DNA of 64,000 nucleotides from Wenzhouxiangellaceae bacterium (GCA_028289455.1 JANQPN010000068.1:1-64000); one strand, 5' to 3'; counted from the stretch's first letter, positions 6,983 through 18,106 are shown. Notes: a model not told the origin generated them from the sequence alone. Numbers and translations: made by a program.

Positions 6983-9463
6983 ATGCTGTTATTTGAGTTT
7001 AAACATGCCATACGCAGTTTATGGCGGTCGCCATGGTTTACCGTCAGCGCAGTAACTATGCTGGCGATGGGGCTCGGGCTGGTGCTGGCCGGGTTTACCG
7101 TGATGCAGTCATTTATTCTGCGGCCACCGCCATATCCGGAACCTGACCGGATCATGCACATAGAGCTGGAAAACACGGTTACCGGCAATCTGAATAACGC
7201 CCTGCCTATTCATACCTGGCTGGATATGCAGGCCGATCAGACACAACTGGAGTTATTCGCCGGCTACAGCGAGGGCACCATTAATCTGGGTGCGCTGGGC
7301 AATGCTGAAGATCAGCGGGCACAGCGGTACGACGGTGTATTTGCAAGTGCTGATCTATTTAAAGTGTTGCAGGTACAGCCGATTATGGGCCGTGATTTCC
7401 AACCGCTTGACGGACGGCCAGGAGCCGAGCGGGTGGTGATGCTGAGCTACCAGCTTTGGCAGCACCGTTTCAGCGCCGCAGATGATGTGCTGGGTAAAAC
7501 GGTACGGGTTAACGGTGAAGATGCCAGAATCATCGGTGTCATGCCCGATGGCTTCAGGTTTCCCCGCAATCATGGCATCTGGATAAACTTTGATTCAGAT
7601 ATCAGCGATATAGCCCGTGGTGGCGGGCGCGGGTTGGATGGTCTTGGCCGGTTGCGTAGCAGTGCTGACAGTAACAGTGCCCAGGTGGAACTTCAGCAGA
7701 TACTCAATGATATCAACAGGCAATATCCGGATATCGCTGAAAATGACCAGGTGGCAGTCAAGACCCTGGCCATGGAATATGTTAATCCAATAACCCGGGG
7801 AATCTTGCGGGCCATGTTTATCGCAGTTTCGATGGTGTTGTTGATTGCCTGCGCCAATGTTGCCGGTTTGCTGGGCGCACGGGCGAGTACCCGCAATCGT
7901 GAACAGGTCATTCGTGGTGCATTGGGCGCTTCACGAAAACGCTTGCTGATGAAAGGTTTGCTGGAGGCCTCAGTGCTGGCAGGCCTGGCGGCTGTGCTGG
8001 GGCTGTTAATCGCCTCTGGCTTTACCGCCTGGTTCAAATGGCTGCTGTTGAATGCGGAGGAAACCGGGCCGATCTGGGTAACCCGCATGCACTTTGATTA
8101 CAGCACTTTCCTGTTTGCAGTGGCAGTGGCATTCATTGCTGCACTGATAGCCGGCTGGTTGCCTTCCTGGCGCGCTTCTAGAGTGGCGCCCGGCAGTGCC
8201 TTGCGGTCCGGTGGTCATGGCAGTATCAGCTCCGGGCTGGGCAAGGCAGGGCGCTTTCTGGTGGCCATTGAAATTGCTTTATCTCTGACACTACTGGTCA
8301 GTGCCGGCCTGATTGTACGCACCGTTCTGAATATTCAATTCATTGAAACAGGCGCGGATGTCAGTCAGGTCATCAGTGGCAGATTGGGGTTGTTCGATAG
8401 CGCTTATCCGGACAATACCCAGGTTCACCAGTTTGTCGAACAGGCGCAACAGGATTTACAGCAGATAGCTGGTGTTACTGATGCCACGGTAGCTACCAGT
8501 TTGCCGATGACATTCGGTGGAGGATTCGCGGTTGCCAATGAGCAGCTGGTCGATCAGGACCTGGACCGTCTGCCAACCGCTAATGAGGTGATCATCGCGG
8601 ACAATTATTTTGCTTTTTTTGATGTGCCGATGTATGCCGGACGGCCGTTTGACAGCCGTGAACAGAGCAGCAGCGAGCCGGTGGTGATTATCAGCCGTGG
8701 ATTGGCGGAAAGGTTATGGCAGACAGATTCACAGACAGGTGTACAGCCGGAAGCAATTCTGGGCAAACGCCTGCGGGTTCGAAATAACGATGGGGAATGG
8801 GAATACCGCACTGTTATCGCTGTAGTTGGTGAAGTATTGAATGACGCGGAAGATCTGACTTTTGGTTCCGGCAGACCGATTTCCGGTAGTTACTATCTGC
8901 CTGTAAGACAGGGACAGGCAAGATTCTGGAGTCTTGCGATGCGTACCGACAGCAGTGACCCGCATTTGTATGGTGATGAATTGCGTTCGGTGATTCAGAA
9001 TCTGGATGCAGACCTTCCGGTTTACTGGGTTCGCAGCATTGATGACTGGATTGATAATGCTTTATATGACCACCGTTTGATCGCGAAATTATTTGCCGCC
9101 TTTGGCGTTATCGCATTACTACTGACGGCTGCCGGGCTATATTCGCTATTGGCTTACTCAGTCAGCAGTCAGACGCGAGAAATCGGCGTGCGCCGGGCAC
9201 TTGGTGCCAATGCGATGAAGATTATCCGCAATGTTTCACATTCAAGCCTGGTGCAGTTGACCATCGGTTCGATCCTTGGACTGGGGCTGGCGCTGATGTT
9301 TGCACGCCTGCTCGGAAATATTTTATACGACGTCTCGCCATTCGACCCGCTGACATTTATCAGTGTACTGCTGCTGTTTACGCTGGTTACCGTAGCAGCT
9401 TCAGCACTGCCTGCCATGCGGGCTACCCGAATTCAGCCAATGGAAGCTTTACGTTACGAGTAA
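6983..9463 (+). CDS. ADOP-type ABC permease 2
   Basis: An 826-residue paralogue of the preceding permease. The frame is open from 6932, but the ATG at 6983 has an AGAGGAG ribosome site 7 bp upstream and gives the family start (MLLFEFKHAIRSLWRSPWF). Domain order is TM, MacB_PCD, three TMs (VLLIACANVAGLLGAR, then IRGALGAS), TM, second MacB_PCD, three TMs (REIGVRRALGAN), ending QPMEALRYE. Both halves look intact. Its first TM lacks the usual LGIGAN pattern (it reads MGLGLVLAG), so it is distinct from permeases 1 and 3. Envelope location; substrate not predictable. Confidence 0.92.
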   Translation: MLLFEFKHAIRSLWRSPWFTVSAVTMLAMGLGLVLAGFTVMQSFILRPPPYPEPDRIMHIELENTVTGNLNNALPIHTWLDMQADQTQLELFAGYSEGTINLGALGNAEDQRAQRYDGVFASADLFKVLQVQPIMGRDFQPLDGRPGAERVVMLSYQLWQHRFSAADDVLGKTVRVNGEDARIIGVMPDGFRFPRNHGIWINFDSDISDIARGGGRGLDGLGRLRSSADSNSAQVELQQILNDINRQYPDIAENDQVAVKTLAMEYVNPITRGILRAMFIAVSMVLLIACANVAGLLGARASTRNREQVIRGALGASRKRLLMKGLLEASVLAGLAAVLGLLIASGFTAWFKWLLLNAEETGPIWVTRMHFDYSTFLFAVAVAFIAALIAGWLPSWRASRVAPGSALRSGGHGSISSGLGKAGRFLVAIEIALSLTLLVSAGLIVRTVLNIQFIETGADVSQVISGRLGLFDSAYPDNTQVHQFVEQAQQDLQQIAGVTDATVATSLPMTFGGGFAVANEQLVDQDLDRLPTANEVIIADNYFAFFDVPMYAGRPFDSREQSSSEPVVIISRGLAERLWQTDSQTGVQPEAILGKRLRVRNNDGEWEYRTVIAVVGEVLNDAEDLTFGSGRPISGSYYLPVRQGQARFWSLAMRTDSSDPHLYGDELRSVIQNLDADLPVYWVRSIDDWIDNALYDHRLIAKLFAAFGVIALLLTAAGLYSLLAYSVSSQTREIGVRRALGANAMKIIRNVSHSSLVQLTIGSILGLGLALMFARLLGNILYDVSPFDPLTFISVLLLFTLVTVAASALPAMRATRIQPMEALRYE

Positions 9464-9494
9464 AACCTGTTGGCTGTAGTTGAGGAGCACCTGA

Positions 9495-11933
9495 ATGATT
9501 AAATTGTGGATAGAGCTGAAATTGATACTCAGAGGTTTGTGGCGCAATCCGGGATTCACTGTGATAGCGGTAGCGACACTGGCATTATGCATCGGTGCAA
9601 ACAGCGCGATTTTCAATGTGGTAGACAAAGCTTTGCTGCAGGGATTGCCTTACTCTGAACCTCAACAGCTGGCAATGCTTTGGGTGGATGCCACCGGTCA
9701 GGATCTTCCCGCTCAGGAATGGACTAACCCGGCAGATTTTTATGACTGGCAGGAACAGCTGCAGACTGTCGATTCAATGTTTGCATTGACCGGCTGGCAG
9801 CCGACTTTAACCGGTCAAAGTGAACCTGGATCGGTTCCGGAAATGTTTCAAGGGCAGTTTGTAACGGCAGATTTTTTAAAGGTATTCGGCGTGCAGCCGC
9901 AGCTGGGAAGAAGCTTTACCGCCGCTGAAGACATACCCAATGGGCCGGCTGTTGTGCTGATTTCACATAACTTCTGGCAGCGTCAGCTGGGTGGCCGGGA
10001 AGATGTGATCAACCATAGTATTGTGCTGAATGAACAGTCACATACTATTGTGGGTGTTTTACCTGCAGATCTGCAGCTGCCGAATCTGGTGACTGGAGAT
10101 TTATTCAAGCCATTGCAGGCGGAGCCTCAGCAGGGTAGAGGTGGCTTTTTTCTACGTGTGATAGCCCGTTTGAAGCCGGAGTTCAGCATTGAGCAGGCGC
10201 AATCGGAGTTCGCTGCCGTGCAGGCACAGCTGGCCCAGGCATATCCGGAAACCAATGAAGGACTTGGCGCCAATATTCAATCCCTGCAGGCTGCACTGAC
10301 AGGCAATCAGCGGCCACAGTTATTGGCATTGCTGGGGGCAGCATTATTTGTGCTGCTGATCGGCTGCGCCAATTTATCCAATTTGCTGTTGGTCAGAGCC
10401 AGCAGCAGATCCCAGGAGTTTTCAATTCGAGTAGCGCTGGGTGCAGGCCGAAAAGATGTGACTCGCCGGGTTTTACTTGAATGTCTGGTGTTAGGCATAT
10501 TGGGAAGTATCGCCGGTGTAATTTGTGCATTGCTGCTGTCGGGGTGGGTCAGTGATATGTTTGCCTCAGCCAGCGGGTTGGCTGTTATGCCGGATCAGAT
10601 AAGCAGCCTGGGCTGGCGATTACCATTGTTTATTATAGGAATCACGTTATTGGTGCCGATGCTTGCAGGACTGGCTCCGGCCATGTTGCTATTGCGCAGC
10701 AATATACATTCCGGCATCAGGAGTATCAGCCGTGGTGCTACCAGTGGACGTAGCAATATTCGGCTGTCACATCTTCTGGTTGCAGTTAATTTTGCCCTGG
10801 CGCTGGCGCTGTGTGTAGCCGGCGGGTTGCTGGTAAAAAGCTTTAACCGGCTGCAAAGCACCGACCTGGGTTTCCAGCCGGAACATTTATCAAGCTTCAA
10901 TATTAATCTGACCGCAGATCGCTACGAAAGCGACCAGAGGCGTGATTTCCACACCGAAATGCAGGCTCGGTTGCAAGCTATCCCCGGTGTTCAGGAGGTG
11001 ACTTTTGCATCAACCCTGCCACTGTCAAATGTATTCACCGACACCGGGTTTTCTATTGAAGGCCAGGATATACCGCATGTTTCAGAACAGCCGCATGCAG
11101 GATTCAGTATTGTTGCGCCCAATTATCATCAGGTATTGGGGATTAGTTTGTTAAGGGGGAGCGGTTTCAGTGAAACTGTAACTACGGACAGTGAATTGGA
11201 AATATTGGTTAATCAGGCACTGGTCAAGCGATATTTCCCTGATGGTGATGTCCTTGGAAAGCGGGTGTTTTTCGGCTCTCAGGAGCAGCCGCTGTGGGCA
11301 AGGGTAGTCGGTGAAGTTAACGATATCCGGTTTGCCGGGCTGGATCAGCCACAGCAGCCGACACTATATATTTCCCAAAACCAGCGGCCCGGCAATGCCA
11401 TTTTTGTTGTGATCAACAGCCAGATTCCGGTAGCTTCTCTGCTACCGCAATTGCGTCAGACAATTAGTGAAATTGATGGCTCTGTGGCAGTGGCCAATCT
11501 GACCAGTATGGATCAGCTGGTGCGCAGTTCACTGGCTCAGACACGTTATCTGACCGGTCTGGTGAGTGGCTTTGCAGTACTTGCAGTGTGCATGGCGGCA
11601 ATAGGTATCTACGGTGTAATCGCATACCTGGTAAATCGCCGACGCCGGGAATTGGGCGTACGTGCCGTGCTGGGGGCCAGCCCGGGGAAACTGATATTAC
11701 AGGTGATTCAGACTGGTTTGAAGCTTGCCGGTATTGGAGGCGTTGCCGGAGTGTTGCTGGCATTGCTGGTCGGACGTCTGGTGCAGCAGCTGCTGTATGA
11801 AGTTCAGCCTTTTGATGGAGCCGTATTGATGTTGGCCACAACCAGTTTATTGCTGGCTACATTGCTGGCCTGTGCAGTGCCGGCCTGGCGGGCCGGAGCA
11901 GTAGATCCGATGGTGGCGCTGCGTTCGGAATAA
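9495..11933 (+). CDS. ADOP-type ABC permease 3
   Basis: An 812-residue paralogue with a GAGGAG ribosome site 10 bp upstream of the ATG. TM1 carries [15 protein letters not shown], followed by a periplasmic MacB_PCD domain, three TMs with [18 protein letters not shown] and the RVALGAG loop. The second half has [12 protein letters not shown] and the terminus [10 protein letters not shown]. It follows permease 2 after 31 bp. The five permeases clearly derive from one ancestor by duplication, but they differ through the periplasmic regions, so they are unlikely to be simple redundant copies. Confidence 0.92.
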   Translation: MIKLWIELKLILRGLWRNPGFTVIAVATLALCIGANSAIFNVVDKALLQGLPYSEPQQLAMLWVDATGQDLPAQEWTNPADFYDWQEQLQTVDSMFALTGWQPTLTGQSEPGSVPEMFQGQFVTADFLKVFGVQPQLGRSFTAAEDIPNGPAVVLISHNFWQRQLGGREDVINHSIVLNEQSHTIVGVLPADLQLPNLVTGDLFKPLQAEPQQGRGGFFLRVIARLKPEFSIEQAQSEFAAVQAQLAQAYPETNEGLGANIQSLQAALTGNQRPQLLALLGAALFVLLIGCANLSNLLLVRASSRSQEFSIRVALGAGRKDVTRRVLLECLVLGILGSIAGVICALLLSGWVSDMFASASGLAVMPDQISSLGWRLPLFIIGITLLVPMLAGLAPAMLLLRSNIHSGIRSISRGATSGRSNIRLSHLLVAVNFALALALCVAGGLLVKSFNRLQSTDLGFQPEHLSSFNINLTADRYESDQRRDFHTEMQARLQAIPGVQEVTFASTLPLSNVFTDTGFSIEGQDIPHVSEQPHAGFSIVAPNYHQVLGISLLRGSGFSETVTTDSELEILVNQALVKRYFPDGDVLGKRVFFGSQEQPLWARVVGEVNDIRFAGLDQPQQPTLYISQNQRPGNAIFVVINSQIPVASLLPQLRQTISEIDGSVAVANLTSMDQLVRSSLAQTRYLTGLVSGFAVLAVCMAAIGIYGVIAYLVNRRRRELGVRAVLGASPGKLILQVIQTGLKLAGIGGVAGVLLALLVGRLVQQLLYEVQPFDGAVLMLATTSLLLATLLACAVPAWRAGAVDPMVALRSE

Positions 11934-11974
11934 GCGCTTTACGGATCAATAGACAAACAATTTGGAGAATGTAG

Positions 11975-14416
11975 ATGCGGGCAATACTGGCAACGGGTTT
12001 TTTTAATGATTTGCGTTTCGCGCTGCGGCATATCGTCAGAAAGCCGGGTATCTGGCTGCTGGCGAGTCTGACACTGGGGCTTGGAATTGGTGCCAATGTG
12101 GCCTTGTACAGCATTGCCAGACCGGTGCTGCTCTCACCGCTGCCGTACACCGAATCGCAGGATCTGGTGTACGTGAATGCTACCAACCTCGCTAACAATA
12201 CACCGTATGCCGGATTTTCCATACCGGACTTCAACGACATGCGTGAAAGCATGGACACCCTGACCGATATGGCCGCTTATGCTACACGGTCGCTGGCTTT
12301 CAGCAGTGGCGACAGCGGTACCGAACGGCTTAGCACACTGCAGGCAACCCATAACTTGGCAGCAGTGCTGGGCATTCGTCCGCAACACGGACGCTGGTTT
12401 ACTGCCGATGACGATCAGGTGGGTGCAGCCAGAACTGTTGTACTCAGCGAGCATATCTGGCAGCGGCGATTCGCCGGCGATACCGGTGTAATTGGCCAGA
12501 CAGTGTCGGTTGACGGGATCGCGCATCAGGTTATCGGTGTAATGCCTGGCTATGGCGGCGTAGCGCTGAATGCTGATTTGTGGCTGCCATTGCATCCTTT
12601 ACAGGCCGAGTTCGTGGATGTAAGAGGTGTGCATTTCGTGACTGCCGTTGGCCGCTTGGCGTCCGGTTCGACAGTTGTACAAGCGGATCAGCAGGCTCAG
12701 GCCATTGCTGCGCAGCTGGAGTTGGATTACCCGGAGGATAATGTCGGGCGTGGTGCAGTGGTCAGTGAAATGCATGGGTTTCTGGTACGCAATGTACGTC
12801 AGCCACTCACGCTGTTGAGCATTTTGATGGGCACAGTGCTGATACTGGCCTGTGTAAACGTGCTGATGCTGTTGCTGGTGCGTGGCACGGTACGTATGCA
12901 GGAACTGGGCATTCGTACAGCATTGGGTGCCAGCACAGGCCGGTTATTGAGACAGTTGATCAGCGAGCAGTTGTGGCTGGCTGCCGGTGCTTCGATATGT
13001 GGTTTGCTGATCGCCTGGCTGGTATTGGCGTTGCTGGGACAAAGCAGCCTATGGAGCAGTTCAGTGCTGCAGCAGCCGATACTGGACAGCCATATTATTC
13101 TGCTGAGTGCCGGTATCGGGTTAATACTCTCAGTGGTGGTCGGGGTAGCCCCGGCTCTGAAACTGTCCATGAGTGTCAGTGGTGGACCTACGCAAACCCG
13201 TTCAAACAGTGCAGTCGGTGGTAGCAGTACCAGGGCGTTGCTGGTCAGTATCCAACTGAGTCTTGCCTTTGCTTTGAGTGCCGTTGCGCTGATTCTTGCT
13301 CAGGGGTATCTGCAGACTACACAGATTGACCCCGGGTTTGACGGGCGGGATGTAGTCAAGCTGGAAGTCAGTTTGCCGGCATCAGATTATCCGTTCCCCG
13401 GAAGTGATGCTTTTCCGTATTGGCCGGAGGTATTGCAGCTGCTGCCGCAGTTAACGGCTGCCACTGAATCTGTCGCGGGAGTTGAACAGGTTGCGATTGC
13501 GCAGAATCATCCACTGCAGGCCGGCTGGACCACCACGGTGACAGTTCCCGGTCAGCCGGTTATTACAGGTGAGTCAGGTGCAGCTGTTGAGTGGACCATG
13601 CGGGCGGTAAGCCCGGGTTATTTCCGGATTAATTCCATTCCTCTGCTGGCCGGCAGGGATATTGATGAGTCGGATAACTTTGAAGCGCAGAATGTGGCGG
13701 TAATTAACCGCGCAGCAGCTGAACGCTGGTTCCCGAATGAAGACCCTATAGGCAAAACCATCGAGTTCTGGAGCACTGAGCGCCAGGTGATTGGCGTGGT
13801 TGATAATGTACGCTTCAATGGTCTCACCGCAGACTATTCACCGGCTGTTTATCCTCCATTGATGCAAACTCCGTTCAACGGGTTCTCAGTGCTGGCAAAA
13901 ACCGGTCCCGGCAGTCAGACAGTCATCAAAGATCTGCAGAACGCGGTCTGGTCAGTTGAACCCAATGCCACGGTATTTCGTGCTGAACCGCTTAATAACC
14001 AGCTGGATGTAATCCTGCAGCCACGTAAGCTGGTTACGTCTGTGGTTTTGTTAATTGCGGCATTTGCTTTGACACTGGCAGTTTCAGGCATTTACGGCAT
14101 GGTGGCATTTGATGTCCAGCGGCGCAGGGCTGAGATTGGCTTGCGCCGTGCACTGGGCGCCACTGCAGCCCGCGTGGTTGCCTTGTCCATGCGGCGCAGT
14201 ATCTGGCTGGTCTTGATCGGCTGTCTCATCGGACTGGGTCTGGCAATCGGCAGTGAACGGTTGCTGGCCGGCTATCTCACAGGTTTGAGTCTGGATAGTC
14301 CATTTATACTTCTGCTCGCAGTCTTGCTGTTCAGTCTGATGACCTGCCTAGCCAGTTGGATTCCTGCACAGCAGGCTAGCAGAATTGCTCCTACTGAAGC
14401 CTTGCGACACGAGTAA
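11975..14416 (+). CDS. ADOP-type ABC permease 4
   Basis: An 813-residue paralogue. The ATG at 11975 follows TTGGAG and gives a slightly longer cytoplasmic lead (about 10 residues) before the conserved RFALRHIVRKPG segment. TM1 reads LGLGIGANVALYS; the central TMs contain ILACVNVLMLLLVRG and IRTALGAS; the second half contains EIGLRRALGAT, and the protein ends IAPTEALRHE. It is separated from permease 3 by 41 bp and from permease 5 by only 6 bp. All expected domains are present without frameshift. Confidence 0.92.
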   Translation: MRAILATGFFNDLRFALRHIVRKPGIWLLASLTLGLGIGANVALYSIARPVLLSPLPYTESQDLVYVNATNLANNTPYAGFSIPDFNDMRESMDTLTDMAAYATRSLAFSSGDSGTERLSTLQATHNLAAVLGIRPQHGRWFTADDDQVGAARTVVLSEHIWQRRFAGDTGVIGQTVSVDGIAHQVIGVMPGYGGVALNADLWLPLHPLQAEFVDVRGVHFVTAVGRLASGSTVVQADQQAQAIAAQLELDYPEDNVGRGAVVSEMHGFLVRNVRQPLTLLSILMGTVLILACVNVLMLLLVRGTVRMQELGIRTALGASTGRLLRQLISEQLWLAAGASICGLLIAWLVLALLGQSSLWSSSVLQQPILDSHIILLSAGIGLILSVVVGVAPALKLSMSVSGGPTQTRSNSAVGGSSTRALLVSIQLSLAFALSAVALILAQGYLQTTQIDPGFDGRDVVKLEVSLPASDYPFPGSDAFPYWPEVLQLLPQLTAATESVAGVEQVAIAQNHPLQAGWTTTVTVPGQPVITGESGAAVEWTMRAVSPGYFRINSIPLLAGRDIDESDNFEAQNVAVINRAAAERWFPNEDPIGKTIEFWSTERQVIGVVDNVRFNGLTADYSPAVYPPLMQTPFNGFSVLAKTGPGSQTVIKDLQNAVWSVEPNATVFRAEPLNNQLDVILQPRKLVTSVVLLIAAFALTLAVSGIYGMVAFDVQRRRAEIGLRRALGATAARVVALSMRRSIWLVLIGCLIGLGLAIGSERLLAGYLTGLSLDSPFILLLAVLLFSLMTCLASWIPAQQASRIAPTEALRHE

Positions 14417-14422
14417 GTAGTG

Positions 14423-16858
14423 ATGAATCACGGTTTTTGGTTAAATTTCAGGCACGCCTGCCGGCGATTACGCAAGGTGCCGGGTTTTTGCTTAGGCGTC
14501 ATTTTGTTGCTGGGCATATCAATCGGCGGTACAACGGCAATTTCCACAGCGTCGTATCAACTGTTCTTTAAGAAATTGCCTTATGCTCAGCCGGAGCAGC
14601 TGGTTGAATTCAGCAGCATAGCGCATGCAATGGGTGGATTTAACCTGGGAATTTCACCGGCAATGATGGAGGAACTGCAGCAAACCGGCAGTTTTGGTGA
14701 GCTGGCAGCTTTTGAAGAAATTGATGCACTTCAGGATACAGATGGTGAAACCTGGCAGCACGCTGCCTTAAGTGACAACCTGACCGGCATGCTGAGCGTT
14801 GCTCCATTACTTGGCCGTTCTTTCAACAGGGACGATACGCTGACAAATGCACCTGTTGCGATGCTCAGCGAAAGCAGCTGGCGAAATCGCTTCGGGTCAT
14901 CAACAGATATTCTTGGAAAAAAAATTCAATTGCAGGAAAGACTGGTGACTGTTATTGGTGTAATGCCGGGTTATTTCGTGCTGCCGTCACCAGGGGTGGA
15001 ATTATGGACGCCGTTGGTGTTTGCACCCGAGCAACTGTCAGCTGAAAATATCAATCAGTTTATCGGCTTGGATGTGATTGGAAGGCTGCCGCCTGACAGC
15101 AATGCTGAAATAGCCATGCAGCAGCTGCAGGCATTTTATGCTGAGGACGCCAGGCTTGCGCCGATGGTGGAGATTACCGGACTGGAGTTATCGGTTAAGC
15201 CGCTGCAGGAGGCCTGGGCTGCCAATCATCAGCAGGTATTGACGATATTAACCATTGCTATTTTTCTGGTGCTGTTAGCGGCGGCATTGAATCTGGCGGG
15301 CCTGTGGATGGGCCGCACACTGGGCCGCAGTCATGAACTGGCGGTTCAAACGGCGCTGGGTGGCAGCCGCTGGATCGCATTACAGTTTTTCAGTATAGAG
15401 TACCTGTTGCTGGGGATCGCCGGTTTGGCACTTTCATTACTGGTTTCACCGATGATCCTTGGCTGGTTGTCCGCACTGAATGTCCTGGACAATGAGCTCC
15501 CAATCCAGGTTTCGATAGGATTCACCGGGGTGTTTTTTGCAGTTGCATTCCTGTTCTTAAGCGCGCTGCCTGTATTGTTGGCGGTCTGGTGGCAGTCTAG
15601 CCAGGTGCAGCGTTATTCCGCCAGCAGGCTGGTAACAGGCGGTAAAGCAACCAATACAGCCGGAAACCGCAGCCGAAATACCCTGATAGTTGCTCAACTG
15701 GCTATGGCAATGAGTCTGTTGGTAACCGTTACACTGCTGCTGCAGAGCTGGCGTGCGCTGTTGAATGAGGATCTGGGTTTTGATTCTCAACGGTTGGTAA
15801 TGGCGCAGATCGGCGGCGGGCAAGACGGCTTGGACATCAGTGACATTAATGACCAGTCAGCAGATACCAGGGCAGGGCTGAAAATGCTGGCGGCAATTAA
15901 TCAGTTGCACAGTATTCCCGGTGTGGATCAGGCCAGTTTTACCAGCATAGCGCCGTTCAGCTCATCAGAAACGCTGAGCACATACTCATTACCGGATGCA
16001 CCGGATGTTGAATATGGCGGCAGGACCAGACAGGTAGGAATTAATTTCTTTGACACGCTGAATGTGCCCATTCTGGCTGGGCAGCCATTTGGTCAGCAGC
16101 ATTTATCCGAAGGCAGCAATGCTGTCATTGTTGACCAGGAGTTTGTCAGACGTCACTTTGCCGATGAAAATGTCATCGGCAGGCTCATTCAATATGACAC
16201 GCCTGAACAGCCGGGTGGAATCTATGAAATAGTAGGTGTTTCAACCACAGTCAAGCATGCCAGGCCTGATGAGGAGCCGGAACAGCCGACAATATATTTC
16301 CCGGCGCAGCTACCATACCGTTCAGCACATGCTCTGGTGGCAACATCGTTACCGCCGGCAAGCCTGGTTGACCAGGTGAGAACGGTATTACAGACTCAGC
16401 TTGGAGAAGAAAACGTTGGGCAGGTTTCCAGTTTGCAGAACCTGGTCAGAAGAACTCTGCGTGAACGTGAACCACAGTTGATTCTATTGACGGTATTTGG
16501 CTGCATAACCGTATTGCTGGCAGCCGTAGGTATTTATGCGTTGCTCGGTTACGCGGTTAAGCAGCGTACTGCTGAGTTTGGTGTTCGTCTGGCGGTTGGC
16601 GCAGACAGGTGGCGAATTCGTCAGCTGGTGCTTAATAGCGGGTTGCGGTTACTGGGGCCCGGGATAATATTGGGTATTATCGGTGCGCTGGCTGGTGGAA
16701 CACTGATTCGTGATCAATTGTACAGTGTGGATATTATGCACCCAGGCAGCTGGGCTGCGGTGGCCGGTTTCCTGGTATTGATCGTATTGCTGGCCGGATT
16801 ATGGCCATCCGAGCAGGCCGCCCGAACCGCGCCGACTGAAGCTTTAAGATATGAATGA
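14423..16858 (+). CDS. ADOP-type ABC permease 5
   Basis: An 811-residue paralogue that appears the most diverged of the five. TM1 reads LGISIGGTTAISTAS rather than LGIGAN, and the central motif is LAAALNLAGLWMGRT in place of the CANV type. The second half keeps EFGVRLAVGAD and the terminus [14 protein letters not shown] three bases upstream is possible; the ATG at 14423 is preferred, with only a weak ribosome site (GAGTAAG), so translation may be coupled to permease 4. Its stop overlaps the second ATPase gene by 8 bp, tying the two together. Confidence 0.9.
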   Translation: MNHGFWLNFRHACRRLRKVPGFCLGVILLLGISIGGTTAISTASYQLFFKKLPYAQPEQLVEFSSIAHAMGGFNLGISPAMMEELQQTGSFGELAAFEEIDALQDTDGETWQHAALSDNLTGMLSVAPLLGRSFNRDDTLTNAPVAMLSESSWRNRFGSSTDILGKKIQLQERLVTVIGVMPGYFVLPSPGVELWTPLVFAPEQLSAENINQFIGLDVIGRLPPDSNAEIAMQQLQAFYAEDARLAPMVEITGLELSVKPLQEAWAANHQQVLTILTIAIFLVLLAAALNLAGLWMGRTLGRSHELAVQTALGGSRWIALQFFSIEYLLLGIAGLALSLLVSPMILGWLSALNVLDNELPIQVSIGFTGVFFAVAFLFLSALPVLLAVWWQSSQVQRYSASRLVTGGKATNTAGNRSRNTLIVAQLAMAMSLLVTVTLLLQSWRALLNEDLGFDSQRLVMAQIGGGQDGLDISDINDQSADTRAGLKMLAAINQLHSIPGVDQASFTSIAPFSSSETLSTYSLPDAPDVEYGGRTRQVGINFFDTLNVPILAGQPFGQQHLSEGSNAVIVDQEFVRRHFADENVIGRLIQYDTPEQPGGIYEIVGVSTTVKHARPDEEPEQPTIYFPAQLPYRSAHALVATSLPPASLVDQVRTVLQTQLGEENVGQVSSLQNLVRRTLREREPQLILLTVFGCITVLLAAVGIYALLGYAVKQRTAEFGVRLAVGADRWRIRQLVLNSGLRLLGPGIILGIIGALAGGTLIRDQLYSVDIMHPGSWAAVAGFLVLIVLLAGLWPSEQAARTAPTEALRYE

Positions 16859-17537
16859 AACGCCTCCCGATACTGATGTTGTCCGATTACGTGGTGTCAG
16901 TCGAACCTATGTCAGTCGCAGCCGCCAGAATGAAGTCCTGCAGGCTGTCGACCTCACACTGGAGGCAGGTGAATTTATCTCCATTATGGGACCCAGCGGG
17001 TCCGGAAAGAGCACCTTGTTGAATATCCTGGGCATGCTGGACGATGAATTCAGCGGTGAGTATTACCTGCTTGGTCAAGCGGTTCACCAGTTAAAGTCCA
17101 GACAGCGGCAGCAATTGGCGCGTGAAAATATCGGCTTTGTATTCCAGCATTATCATCTGCTGGATGATATGACCGTCAGTGAAAATATTGAATTGATTCT
17201 GACGTATCGCAACTGGAGTGCCCGACAGCGAAAACAGGCAATAGGGGATATTCTGGAACGCTTTGGATTAACCGATAAGCAATCGGATTATCCCAATCAG
17301 CTATCCGGTGGCCAGCAGCAGCTGGTAGCCGTTGCCAGAGCTGTTGCAGCACGTCCCAGACTGATTCTGGCTGATGAGCCCACCGGTGCGCTGCACTCAG
17401 ATCAGGGCAAGATGATTATGCAGTTGTTGTCAGAACTGAATGCACAGGGCACCAGTATTATTCAGGTAACCCACAATCCCGATAATGCCGATTATGCTGA
17501 TCGAATCATTGAGATATTCGACGGACAGATAAGGTAA
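16851..17537 (+). CDS. Second ABC transporter ATP-binding protein
   Basis: A 228-residue nucleotide-binding subunit of the MacB/LolD group. It has Walker [10 protein letters not shown] (47-55), Q-loop Gln at 99, signature [14 protein letters not shown] (151-164), Walker B LILADE (171-176) and H-loop His at 208. The D-loop reads GALHS where the first ATPase has GNLDS, so the usual Asp is a His at 182, and the residue after LSGGQQQ is Leu instead of Arg. These changes may give it a different ATPase rate, or make it the partner of ATPase 1 in a heterodimer. It could instead serve only permease 5, whose gene it overlaps. An active ATPase is still likely. Confidence 0.9.
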   Translation: MNETPPDTDVVRLRGVSRTYVSRSRQNEVLQAVDLTLEAGEFISIMGPSGSGKSTLLNILGMLDDEFSGEYYLLGQAVHQLKSRQRQQLARENIGFVFQHYHLLDDMTVSENIELILTYRNWSARQRKQAIGDILERFGLTDKQSDYPNQLSGGQQQLVAVARAVAARPRLILADEPTGALHSDQGKMIMQLLSELNAQGTSIIQVTHNPDNADYADRIIEIFDGQIR

Positions 17538-17578
17538 GCCATTGAGCTTCCGGTTCGGCAGCCATGCAGATGCAGGCT

Positions 17579-17584
17579 TATAAT
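17579..17584 (+). promoter_or_regulatory. Possible internal sigma-70 promoter (-10 TATAAT)
   Basis: A perfect TATAAT lies 74 bp before the GNAT gene, in the 120-bp gap after the second ATPase. The best -35 candidate (TTCGGC at 17554) is poor and 19 bp away. An internal constitutive promoter here would give basal expression of the kinase and regulator, which the sigma-54 operon needs. This is weak evidence taken from one hexamer. Confidence 0.35.
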
Positions 17585-17657
17585 CCTGAATTTGATTAAC
17601 GCCTGTTGAAGCCGGCCAGTCAGGGACCGGTGATTCATAGGCTTTTGTCTGTGGGAC

Positions 17658-18056
17658 ATGAATATGATTGAATATGAATTCAACAGAAGTATCAGCGCAG
17701 CTGAGTTTATTGGAGTGCTGAACAACTCAACACTGGCCGCCCGGCGCCCGGTTGATGACCCGGACTGCATTGCGCAAATGTTGGAACATGCAGATTTGAT
17801 GGTAACAGCCTGGCAGGGTGGAAAACTGATAGGTGTAGCCCGGTCGGTGACCGACTTCAGCTATTGCTGTTATTTATCGGATTTGGCGGTAGATCAATCG
17901 CTGCAGCGCCAGGGCATCGGCCTGGAACTGATTAGACTAACCAAAAGCAGGCTCGGCCCACAGTGCAAGTTGATACTGTTGTCTGCGCCGGACGCACAGG
18001 GCTATTACCCCAAAATAGGATTTTCCCGGCACCATAGTGCCTGGGTAATGGATTAA
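17658..18056 (+). CDS. GNAT family N-acetyltransferase
   Basis: A 132-residue GNAT enzyme. The central strand LSDLAVDQSLQRQGIGLELI contains the acetyl-CoA pyrophosphate-binding R/QxxGxG/A signature (QRQGIG), and the C-terminal YYPKIGF motif is typical of the small YjgM/PA4026-like GNATs. The substrate is unknown. It lies between the second ABC ATPase and the two-component genes on the same strand, so it may be co-transcribed with them. A resistance role (acetylating the compound the transporter handles) is conceivable, but the gene could equally be a passenger. Confidence 0.85.
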   Translation: MNMIEYEFNRSISAAEFIGVLNNSTLAARRPVDDPDCIAQMLEHADLMVTAWQGGKLIGVARSVTDFSYCCYLSDLAVDQSLQRQGIGLELIRLTKSRLGPQCKLILLSAPDAQGYYPKIGFSRHHSAWVMD

Positions 18057-18106
18057 GGAGATAACATTAGACATGCAAATGGCTGAAGGAACCCACCTGC
18101 CGCTAT

